Assembly (NCBI GenBank): GCA_023265685.1
Contig: JAHFSP010000012.1
Location: 1 to 33,613, forward strand
Reading direction: 5' to 3'
Source: Candidatus Woesearchaeota archaeon
GTDB lineage: Archaea > Nanobdellota > Nanobdellia > Woesearchaeales > GW2011-AR9
DNA: 33,613 bases
The position numbers and the translations under genes are program-made. Below, piece after piece: positions 10,099-18,263 of this stretch (the stretch's first letter is position 1; each line of letters begins with the position of its first letter). Below the pieces are notes generated by a model. The model was not told the origin of the DNA, ran no database searches, and saw nothing but the letters and a program-made list of their open reading frames with translations.

Positions 10099-12380
10099 AT
10101 AGCCAACCAACCCAACTCATTGTCACATTAGGTCCTGCAACCAATACTGAACACGATCTTCTAGTAATGAAAGATCACGATGTTGACTTTGTGCGTACCA
10201 ATATGTCTCATTCTTCTCTTGAAGATCTTGAACGATGTATCAAACAAGCAAAAAATGTAGGCATCCCATTCATCATCGACACCGAAGGATCTCAAATCAG
10301 AACAGGAGACTTATCTGCCCCCGCAATCGAACTTGAAGAAAACGAAGAAATCAAACTCTATAAAGAAAAAATTATTGGAGATAAAAGTAAGATCTCTCTT
10401 ACACCGGGCTTCATCATTGACCAAATTGAAGAAGGAGATTTAATTCATGTTGATTTTGATACCCTTATTTTACGCGTTAGTAATACTGCAACCAAAGACC
10501 AAGGGTACATTACTGCAAAAGCTATCTCTAAAGGGTTTATGGGAAAAAACAAGGGTATAGTTATTGACCCCTCACAAGACCGAACATTCACACTTCCTCC
10601 TCTCACCCTCAAAGACTACAAATCTATTAGTATGGGATTAAAGTATGGAGTACAACACGTTGCCGTGTCATTTGTACGCGGCAAAGAAACCATTGATGAA
10701 GTACGTCGCGCCTCACAAGGTAAGATGAAAATTATCTCCAAGATTGAGTGTATCGACGGTTTAGAACATCTTGACGAAATCATTGAACATTCTGATTATC
10801 TGCTTATCGATCGAGGAGACTTGAGTAAAGAAATACCCATTGAGCGCATTCCTCTAACCCAAAAACTAATTTTACAAAAAGCCCGTAAACGCAACGTTGG
10901 TGTGTTTGTTGCAACAAATTTCCTAGAGACTATGGTTGACAAACGAAAACCAACACGTGCTGAAGTTCACGACGTGATTAACACTATTATGGATGGAGCA
11001 GCCGGCCTTATACTCTCGGCAGAAACGGCCATTGGCAAATACCCAATAGAATGTATCAACATGATCAACCGTCTTCGCACACATGCTCAACAAGCTCTCA
11101 ACTTAGAGGAAATTCGTGACAAAGAAGAAAAAGTAGTTGAGCACTTAGAAAAGACCAATTATATTGAAGGTAGAACATCTACCGTACTTATTACTCCACA
11201 TGGTGGCAAACTTGTCAACCGCGTAGCACGTGAGTACCCCACCAAAGAATATCTTGCCGCACTTCCTAAAGTCCATCTCGATGTTAACAAACAAATGGAC
11301 GTGGATCAAATTGCCATTGGCACCTATAGCCCTATAGAAGGCTTCATGGGGAAAGATGATTTTGAAAGCGTTCTTGACACCATGCGACTAGCAAGTGGTG
11401 TCGTCTGGCCTATCCCCATCATTCTTGATGTATCAACAAAACAAGCAGATGAACTCAACATTGGCAGTGATGTCGCCCTCGTAACAACCGCAACCAATGC
11501 AAATGAAAAAGAAGAGACTGTTGCAATTCTTCATCTGTCGGAAAAATTCACATTCAATAAAGAAGAAATGAAAAACAAGATGTACGCAACCACTAGCACC
11601 GATCATCCAGGCGTGCGTATGATTGACGCCATGCAACCAGTCTTGCTTGGTGGCAAGATCACCTTGCTCAAACGTCGTAGTTCAGACATGAAAGAACATG
11701 AATTAGCACCTCGTCAAGTACGTCGGCTCTTTGAGGAACGTGGTTGGAGTAAAATTGTTGGATTTCATACCCGTAACGTGATTCATCGCAGTCATGAATT
11801 TATTCAACTTCAAGCCATGAAACAAGAATTCTGTGATGGATTATTTGTTCATCCTGTCGTTGGCAAAAAGAAACCCGGTGATTTTAACGCAAAATATATC
11901 ATTCAAGCCTACGAAACCATGACCAAACAGTTTTATCCTAAAAATAAAGTTATCTTCGCAGTGTTTTCAACCTACTCCCGCTATGCTGGTCCACGTGAAG
12001 CTCTTTTCACCGCATTATGCCGTAAGAATTTCGGCTGCAGCCATTTTATCGTCGGTCGTGACCATACCGGTGTGGGAAATTTCTATCACCCACTTGCTTC
12101 ACAACAAATTTTTGACCGTTTCCCTGATATTGGCATTAAGCCTGTTCGCTTTAACCAAATCTTCTACTCACCTAAACAAGGCGAGCACGTTCATGAGATT
12201 ACTGAACTCAATCATCCCGCAGATGATAAATTAGAAATCAGTGGCACACAAGCGCGCCAAATGTTTGAACAAGGAGTTCAACCACCCGCCTGGTTCATGC
12301 GTCCTGAGATCTCACAACAGATTCTTGACGCAGTCGCTCGTGGCGAGGAAGTGTTCGTGCCTAAAGAAGAAAAAGAATAA
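10095..12380 (+). CDS. Fusion: pyruvate kinase-like barrel (aa ~1-345) + ATP sulfurylase (aa ~363-761)
   Basis: PK motifs: IVTLGPATN, RTNMSH, DTEGSQIRTGDL, VSFVRGKETI, SKIECIDGLEHLDEI, RGDLSKEIPIERIPLTQK, ATNFLETM, KPTRAEVHDVINTIMDGAAGLILSAETAIGKYP. Sat motifs: ITPHGGKLVNRVA, YSPIEGFM, GFHTRNVIHRSHEFIQ, GPREALFTALCRKNFGCSHFIVGRDHTGVGNFY, ISGTQARQMFEQGVQPPAWFMRPEI. Confidence 0.93.
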   Translation: MNSQPTQLIVTLGPATNTEHDLLVMKDHDVDFVRTNMSHSSLEDLERCIKQAKNVGIPFIIDTEGSQIRTGDLSAPAIELEENEEIKLYKEKIIGDKSKISLTPGFIIDQIEEGDLIHVDFDTLILRVSNTATKDQGYITAKAISKGFMGKNKGIVIDPSQDRTFTLPPLTLKDYKSISMGLKYGVQHVAVSFVRGKETIDEVRRASQGKMKIISKIECIDGLEHLDEIIEHSDYLLIDRGDLSKEIPIERIPLTQKLILQKARKRNVGVFVATNFLETMVDKRKPTRAEVHDVINTIMDGAAGLILSAETAIGKYPIECINMINRLRTHAQQALNLEEIRDKEEKVVEHLEKTNYIEGRTSTVLITPHGGKLVNRVAREYPTKEYLAALPKVHLDVNKQMDVDQIAIGTYSPIEGFMGKDDFESVLDTMRLASGVVWPIPIILDVSTKQADELNIGSDVALVTTATNANEKEETVAILHLSEKFTFNKEEMKNKMYATTSTDHPGVRMIDAMQPVLLGGKITLLKRRSSDMKEHELAPRQVRRLFEERGWSKIVGFHTRNVIHRSHEFIQLQAMKQEFCDGLFVHPVVGKKKPGDFNAKYIIQAYETMTKQFYPKNKVIFAVFSTYSRYAGPREALFTALCRKNFGCSHFIVGRDHTGVGNFYHPLASQQIFDRFPDIGIKPVRFNQIFYSPKQGEHVHEITELNHPADDKLEISGTQARQMFEQGVQPPAWFMRPEISQQILDAVARGEEVFVPKEEKE

Positions 12381-12396
12381 TATAGTCATCCACGTA

Positions 12397-12418
12397 AATC
12401 ATGCACAGTTGCATGATT
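12397..12418. other. Hairpin 1 of APS kinase leader cluster (9-bp perfect stem, 4-nt loop)
   Basis: aatcatgca-cagt-tgcatgatt. Confidence 0.8.
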
Positions 12419-12436
12419 GCCACGGCTGACTACACA

Positions 12437-12462
12437 AGAAAATCGAAAACTATCGATTTTCT
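12437..12462. other. Hairpin 2 of APS kinase leader cluster (10-bp perfect stem, 6-nt loop)
   Basis: agaaaatcga-aaacta-tcgattttct. Confidence 0.85.
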
Positions 12463-12466
12463 GTAC

Positions 12467-12490
12467 AAAAATGAGAACTATCTCATTTTT
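12467..12490. other. Hairpin 3 of APS kinase leader cluster (10-bp perfect stem, 4-nt loop)
   Basis: aaaaatgaga-acta-tctcattttt. Confidence 0.85.
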
Positions 12491-12498
12491 TGCAACGA

Positions 12499-12530
12499 GT
12501 CCAACTTAGCACCGAGTTTTCAAGTTGGAC
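12499..12530. other. Hairpin 4 of APS kinase leader cluster (9-bp perfect stem, 14-nt loop)
   Basis: gtccaactt-agcaccgagttttc-aagttggac. Confidence 0.8.
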
Positions 12531-12550
12531 GACCATATTACAAAAATACC

Positions 12551-13072
12551 ATGGCAAAAATCCTTTGGTTCACGGGCCTTTCCGGCAGTGGTAAAACAAC
12601 AATCGCAACCAACCTACAAGAAAAGCTCCTATCACAATCAAAGCGTGTTCTTACTTTAGATGGTGATGTTGTACGTGAAACTCTCCACAAGAACCTTGGC
12701 TTCTCGCCACAAGATATCCACGAAAACAATCGTCTTATAGCCAACCTAGCGAAAGAACAATCACCAAACTACGACTATATCATCGTCCCCATTATTTCTC
12801 CATTTCAACAAGATCGACAAAAAGCACGCCATCTCCTCCACCCAAATTTCATCGAAATTTTTATCAACGCACCAATCGAAGAATGCATCAGACGTGATGT
12901 AAAAGGCCACTATCAAAAAGCCCTTCGTGGAGAAATCAAAAACTTTATCGGCATTGCGAAAGAAAATCCCTACGAACCTCCTTCAAATCCAGAAATTCAC
13001 ATTAAAACAAAAGAACAGACCATAGAGCAATCCACTCAAACTATTCTCACCTACCTTCTTAACCATGCTTGA
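12551..13072 (+). CDS. cysC: Adenylylsulfate (APS) kinase
   Basis: MAKILWFTGLSGSGKTTIATNL (P-loop), LDGDVVRETLHKNLGFSPQDIHENNR, RRDVKGHYQKALRGEIKNFIGIAKENPYEPPSNPE; ATG at 12551 preferred over the ORF-track start 12401, which lies in the hairpin cluster. Confidence 0.92.
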   Translation: MAKILWFTGLSGSGKTTIATNLQEKLLSQSKRVLTLDGDVVRETLHKNLGFSPQDIHENNRLIANLAKEQSPNYDYIIVPIISPFQQDRQKARHLLHPNFIEIFINAPIEECIRRDVKGHYQKALRGEIKNFIGIAKENPYEPPSNPEIHIKTKEQTIEQSTQTILTYLLNHA

Positions 13073-13155
13073 CCTCACATCTCTAGCAACTGGACTTCGA
13101 ATAACCATTCTCAACTTTCACAACCATTTTAAAGGGTGAAAAAACCATCAATCTG

Positions 13156-14109
13156 ATGGAAATTATCAGAAAATGGTATAACCTTTTCTTCAAGACATTA
13201 CGCTACGTTGCCGGTCCATTAATTCTCGTTCTCCTTGTCTGGAAATTAGGATTTGATCAGACCTGGAACATCATCACCACTACCAAACTCCATTACCTTT
13301 TGCTCGCCTATGTGACATTCATTATTTCCGTGCTCATTGCTGCGTTAAACGTTTACATCCTTCTCTACCCGCTCAAAAAATTGGAACCAAAAACATTTCT
13401 CAAATACTACTTTCTAAGCCGAGTAACCTCATTAGTGCTTCCCGAAGGGTTTGGTGAATTTTCCATTAGCTACTTTCTCGAAGAAGAAAAAATTAACACA
13501 GGACCTGCCATCGCCGCCATTTTAACCGACAAAATTACCACTATCGCAACTTCCTGTTTTATCGGCCTCATTGCGTTTTACTATATCTTTGGCTCCACCC
13601 ATATTCTCACAATCATTGCCTATTTTCTTGCCCTTATCGCACTCTTCGTTTTTTTCATGAGTGTACCTGTTCGTCGTTTTATCAAACGCTGGATCTTACG
13701 CAAATATTCTCACTACTTTGACGGCTTCACTCTAACCCTTTTATCCTATGCTAAACAACATAAAAAAATCACCCTCATCAACATCGCAGTCACTCTGTTT
13801 CGCATCCTTATTATCGCCCTTGCTGCAAAATTTATGTTTCTTGCGATCAATAGCAGCGTTCCCTTCCTCACATTAATTCTCGTAGGAGGAATTGAGACAC
13901 TTAGTACACTTGTTCCATTAACCATCAACGGTTTAGGAATCAAACAAGCTGTCGGAGTCTACGCGTTCAACGCCGCAGGAGTAAGCCCTTTCATCGCTGC
14001 GGGACGTTATTTCATTGGTCTTTTCATCCAATACACATTTGGTTTCCTCACTGCTGTTTTAATAAAAGTTCCAGATAAACAAGAACCTCGCGAAACCACG
14101 AAAGAATAA
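13156..14109 (+). CDS. Flippase-like membrane protein (LPG synthase TM / UPF0104-like)
   Basis: Multi-TM; LPEGFGEFSISYFLEEEKINTGPAIAAILTDKITT and TINGLGIKQAVGVYAF typical of the family. Confidence 0.75.
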   Translation: MEIIRKWYNLFFKTLRYVAGPLILVLLVWKLGFDQTWNIITTTKLHYLLLAYVTFIISVLIAALNVYILLYPLKKLEPKTFLKYYFLSRVTSLVLPEGFGEFSISYFLEEEKINTGPAIAAILTDKITTIATSCFIGLIAFYYIFGSTHILTIIAYFLALIALFVFFMSVPVRRFIKRWILRKYSHYFDGFTLTLLSYAKQHKKITLINIAVTLFRILIIALAAKFMFLAINSSVPFLTLILVGGIETLSTLVPLTINGLGIKQAVGVYAFNAAGVSPFIAAGRYFIGLFIQYTFGFLTAVLIKVPDKQEPRETTKE

Positions 14110-14172
14110 AAAAATAGAACCCATAAAAAATAGAGCAGATTCATACTAAAAAAATATAACTCCACTCCCACC

Positions 14173-15231
14173 ATGAAAATCCTCATCGACATTCTCCACC
14201 CTGCACACGTTAATTTCTTCCGCCACTTTATTGAAGAAATGAAACATCGTAATCATACCGTCATCATCACTGCTCGAGAGAAAGATGTCGCCACACAACT
14301 CCTCAACGCCTATAACATCGAATACACCACGATAAGCGAACTCAAGAAAGGCTTTCTTAACCTTGGTCTTGAACTTCTCAGCAGAACCAACAAACTACGA
14401 AAAATCGTCAAAAAAGAAAAACCAGATCTTCTTCTTGGTGTTATGGGGCCCTCCATCTCATTAGTGGGAAAGCTCTACAAAATCCCCGTTCTCGTCTTTT
14501 ATAACAACGAAACCGCCGGTCTTACTAACAGTTTTGTCTACCGTTTGTGTGACGAATACATCACCTCAACTTCCTACGAACAAAAAGTTCCTCGCCACCA
14601 CATCACCTACAAAGGCTACCATGAACTTGCCTATCTTCATCCTAACTATTTTACTCCTAACCCCACACATATCAAAGCACTCGGTCTTGATCCAAAAGAA
14701 AAATACTTTCTGTTTCGTTTCGTCTCCTGGCAATCGAGTCACGACGTAGGTGCTCAAGGCTTTACAGATAAAGTAGCATTTGTTCAAGAACTCGCAAAAT
14801 ATGGTAAAATAGTCATCAGCGCAGAAAAAAGTCTGCATCTTCCCCACCAACTCCAGCAATACATTCTTCCTATTCCTGCTCACCATCTTAGTGACGTCAT
14901 CGCCTTTGCTCACCTCTATATAGGAGAAAGCGCCAGCGTTGCCTCAGATGCCGCCTGCCTAGGTGTACCTTCAATTTATCTCGCCAATACCAAACGTGGC
15001 TACACCAACGAACAAGAAAAACTCTTTGGTCTGGTCCATAATTACACCAACCAACAACAAGCGCTCACCAAAGCCATCGAACTCGCCCAACGCAGTAAAC
15101 AAGATCTCCATAAAGAATACCAAACCAGACGCCAAAAAATGCTCAATTACTGCGTTGATGTTACCAAATGGATGGTCAATCACGTCGAGGAATTTGGAAG
15201 GAAGAATATTAAGAAAATAAATCAGTTATAG
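14173..15231 (+). CDS. DUF354-family glycosyltransferase-like protein
   Basis: MKILIDILHPAHVNFFRHFIEEMKHRNHTVIITAREKD...PDLLLGVMGPSISLVGKLYKIPVLVFYNNE...YIGESASVASDAACLGVPSIYL. Confidence 0.75.
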   Translation: MKILIDILHPAHVNFFRHFIEEMKHRNHTVIITAREKDVATQLLNAYNIEYTTISELKKGFLNLGLELLSRTNKLRKIVKKEKPDLLLGVMGPSISLVGKLYKIPVLVFYNNETAGLTNSFVYRLCDEYITSTSYEQKVPRHHITYKGYHELAYLHPNYFTPNPTHIKALGLDPKEKYFLFRFVSWQSSHDVGAQGFTDKVAFVQELAKYGKIVISAEKSLHLPHQLQQYILPIPAHHLSDVIAFAHLYIGESASVASDAACLGVPSIYLANTKRGYTNEQEKLFGLVHNYTNQQQALTKAIELAQRSKQDLHKEYQTRRQKMLNYCVDVTKWMVNHVEEFGRKNIKKINQL

Positions 15232-15263
15232 AGAGACCTAATTTTAATCAAGTGATATACTTT

Positions 15264-15650
15264 TTAGGGCATTCTTCTTTTGAAAGCCATGATTAACGTG
15301 ACAATTTGTCCAGCTATAAAATTAGATTGATTGACAGCAGTAACACCTACTAATTCCCAACCTTCTTCTCCTAGTTCATACAATTCATTATCTCCTACTT
15401 TAACACTGCCACCGAAAGCAGTTTCAATTTTTTTAACAAGATACTCCCACTTTGGATTGACTTGAAGAACTTTCTTTAATTTATTTTTTTTATCTTCCTC
15501 ATTTTTAATTCTCTCTTTTTCAGTTTTTTTATTTTCCCAATCAGAATAACAATTATTACAATAAACTATTACCTTACCATTTTCATCGTGCATTAAACGT
15601 TTTTTATCCATCAGTCCTAAATTTTCTTTACAAATTACACAATTTGCCAT
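15264..15650 (-). CDS. Small zinc-ribbon protein with DUF4177-like C-terminus
   Basis: CVICKENL...YCNNCYSDW (CxxC...CxxC) and WEYLVKKIE...LYELGEEGWELVGVTAV...FKRR. Confidence 0.6.
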   Translation of the reverse strand: MANCVICKENLGLMDKKRLMHDENGKVIVYCNNCYSDWENKKTEKERIKNEEDKKNKLKKVLQVNPKWEYLVKKIETAFGGSVKVGDNELYELGEEGWELVGVTAVNQSNFIAGQIVTLIMAFKRRMP

Positions 15651-15660
15651 TTCTTGCACC

Positions 15661-16335
15661 TCAATGAAATGTCTTCGGAACTCGTCCCCATTCCAACTCC
15701 CTTACTTTCTTCGAGACAAAAAACATATTGTTTGAAAGCATCGGCACCCTACCTAAATACTTCTCCGACTTAACCTCAAATCCATATTTATGAAGAATCA
15801 TCCGTAAACTCTTGTTAGTATAATATCGTACATGCGGATGCTCAGGATGAAAATGACGTTTCATATCCACCAATGCAATCACCATAAACTTCAACGTTCC
15901 ATGATACGGCGTTGAACACACTAAATGCCCACCTTTCTTCAACACCCGATTAAATTGGGAAAATAAATTAATCGTATTATACACATGCTCAATAATATCT
16001 CCTGCCCAAATCACATCAAAAAATCCATCTTCAAACGGCAAAGCCCCTTCATTCAAATCAGCAACCTTAAACGTAGAATGAGGATATTTCTTAGTAGCAA
16101 GAGAAATACTCTCACCAACAATATCCACACCATACGCGTCAAATCCTAAAGAATGAAATTCATTCACCACATCCCCAACATAGCATCCAATATCTAACAC
16201 CCGAGCACCCTTCGGCTGGGTCTTCAAAAAATCCAAAAATGCTTTCTTACGCTTTGTAGTAATGTGATAATCTTTGGTATACTCTGTAAGCCCCGTCCAC
16301 TTTTCCCAAGTTGTAATTAATTCTTGTTTTCCCAC
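15661..16335 (-). CDS. Class I SAM-dependent methyltransferase
   Basis: GARVLDIGCYVGDVVNEFHSLGFDAYGVDI...FDVIWAGDIIEHVYN; probable GTG start; TATA-like tttaaata upstream. Confidence 0.8.
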   Translation of the reverse strand: MGKQELITTWEKWTGLTEYTKDYHITTKRKKAFLDFLKTQPKGARVLDIGCYVGDVVNEFHSLGFDAYGVDIVGESISLATKKYPHSTFKVADLNEGALPFEDGFFDVIWAGDIIEHVYNTINLFSQFNRVLKKGGHLVCSTPYHGTLKFMVIALVDMKRHFHPEHPHVRYYTNKSLRMILHKYGFEVKSEKYLGRVPMLSNNMFFVSKKVRELEWGRVPKTFH

Positions 16336-16383
16336 AGTATGATCCCCTCTAAAGATTATTTAAACCTATCCTACCTCTTAGTC

Positions 16384-17466
16384 CTAAACTTCCTTCATCT
16401 CTTGATACCATTTCGGCATCGCTTTAAACACTTCAATTTGACGTCTAATTCCCTCTTGAGGATTAAATCGTGGCGCATATCCTAACACCCGCACAGCTTT
16501 ACTAATATTCGCATTCGCAATCACATCTGTTTCATCTTTATCGACAACTCGCACAATAATTTTCTTTCCAGAAATCTCTTGCACGATCTCTACCCATTCA
16601 CGTAAAGGATGCGGATGTGCTGTGCCAATATTAAACACATCAAACGGACCAGAATAATCTAACACTTTCAGAAACCCATCCACTTCATCATCGATATACG
16701 TGGCATCTTTTGCCGTATCTAAACCATGTCGCCCATACACCTGAAATTCTTTATTATTAAATGCATAATTAATCAAACGTTGTTGAACCATCCCATGAGG
16801 TCTCTGTAACGGGCCATAAATAGGTCCAAAAATACGTATAACTGCGACATTAATTCGAAACGTCAACGCATACGCTCGACATAACGCCTCCCCTGCAACC
16901 TTCGACGCCCCATAGACAGAAACCGGAGTCAGCACATCTTCTTCATCAACATATTCCCGCTCTCGGTTTCCATACACCGACGATGAAGAACCAAAAATAA
17001 ATCGCGCTACCTCATGACGACGACTCGCTTCCAACAATAACGCTGTCCCATCAACATTAACTGCCACATACAGACCTGGCATCTTCGCAGAATACGGCAC
17101 ACCTGCCATAGCCGCAAGATGAATCACGGCATCGTATTGATGGAGTGAAAAAACGGTCTCAATAAATCCCGCATTAGTAATATCTCCTTCATAAAAAGAA
17201 AATGATCCTCCCCCCACGCGAGCAACAACATCATATCCCTCAAGTAATCTAAAAACCGCTCGCAACTCTTCTTCTTTACCACCAACATTATATCGAGGAT
17301 CTTTTCCTGCTATCAAATCAATGAGATTCACGTTCCATTCCTTACACGCCCTATCATAGTAAAAATTAAAATTATCAATGCCAACTATGGTATGCCCTCG
17401 ACGAATCAACGCTCGAGCCAAATGACTTCCAATAAATCCCGCAGCGCCAGTAATCAGAATTTTCAT
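16384..17466 (-). CDS. NAD-dependent epimerase, UDP-glucuronate 4-epimerase-like
   Basis: MKILITGAAGFIGSHLARALIRRGHTIVGIDNFNFYYD, SSSSVYGNRE, VSVYGASKVAGE. Confidence 0.8.
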   Translation of the reverse strand: MKILITGAAGFIGSHLARALIRRGHTIVGIDNFNFYYDRACKEWNVNLIDLIAGKDPRYNVGGKEEELRAVFRLLEGYDVVARVGGGSFSFYEGDITNAGFIETVFSLHQYDAVIHLAAMAGVPYSAKMPGLYVAVNVDGTALLLEASRRHEVARFIFGSSSSVYGNREREYVDEEDVLTPVSVYGASKVAGEALCRAYALTFRINVAVIRIFGPIYGPLQRPHGMVQQRLINYAFNNKEFQVYGRHGLDTAKDATYIDDEVDGFLKVLDYSGPFDVFNIGTAHPHPLREWVEIVQEISGKKIIVRVVDKDETDVIANANISKAVRVLGYAPRFNPQEGIRRQIEVFKAMPKWYQEMKEV

Positions 17467-18263
17467 GGTAAAAGCCCCCGGAAGAAAGTATCCGTCTGCA
17501 CATAGTCCGTAATATTACCTACATCAAAACGTCCTGATAAAGAATAAGAATAAATTCGCTGACCATTTTCAAGCAACCAAGGCACAAGTTGTCCTGGAGA
17601 ATCACGTTGTTCAACTATTTGATCTTGCATTCTTAACAAGAAAGTATCAATATATTTCAAAGCGCTTTTTTTATAAAAGTAAATGGGAGGACAGCCCTCA
17701 CGTGAAATAACTTCATGAGGTTGTGGTTTCTCCAAAAAATTTTGAACAAAACCAGATCCATCTAATAGGAGAATTCCAGTTTTATTAACCCAATCATCAC
17801 GAACTGTATATCTTGCAACCATATTAGAATGGCTAGCAAGAAATGTAGTAACAGCATCTTCCAACAAAAAATCAGGACGTAATAAAAGATCGCCAGCAAC
17901 AATAAGTAAATCATCATTAATTTTTTTGTGTTGGAGAGTATACGCAATATCGGCAATTGCACCATTTCGATGCTTGTTATCCCAGACCCCATTATTCAAA
18001 ACATTTTCGAGAGGAAAACCTCTTAAGACAGCCCATATCTCAAATTGGGGATAGTGGACTGCATTTGTTACAACATAAACCTCGTCGAATGTACCCTGAC
18101 ACGCTTCAATCTGCTCCATCCAATAATCAATAAGAGGTTTGCCAGCAATAGGAACGAGCGCCTTAGAACAACCACGTAAATGAGAATAAACTCCAGTTGT
18201 ATCTGCTACAATATCCCGTTCCAATCGTGTGCCAAAACCAGCAGCAAGAATCAACGCTTTCAT
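17463..18263 (-). CDS. Sugar nucleotidyltransferase
   Basis: MKALILAAGFGTRLERDI...GCSKALVPIAGKPLIDYWMEQI; overlaps both neighbours by 4 nt. Confidence 0.8.
   Translation of the reverse strand: MKALILAAGFGTRLERDIVADTTGVYSHLRGCSKALVPIAGKPLIDYWMEQIEACQGTFDEVYVVTNAVHYPQFEIWAVLRGFPLENVLNNGVWDNKHRNGAIADIAYTLQHKKINDDLLIVAGDLLLRPDFLLEDAVTTFLASHSNMVARYTVRDDWVNKTGILLLDGSGFVQNFLEKPQPHEVISREGCPPIYFYKKSALKYIDTFLLRMQDQIVEQRDSPGQLVPWLLENGQRIYSYSLSGRFDVGNITDYVQTDTFFRGLLP

Noticed and set aside
12397-12530. CRISPR-like array
   Set aside because: The stems differ in sequence, so there are no direct repeats or spacers; no cas genes nearby.
12401-12550. ORF-track N-terminal extension of APS kinase (MHSCMIATADYTRK...)
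   Set aside because: The kinase fold begins at MAKILWFTG (12551); the extension is encoded by the hairpin cluster and has no protein-like conservation I recognise.
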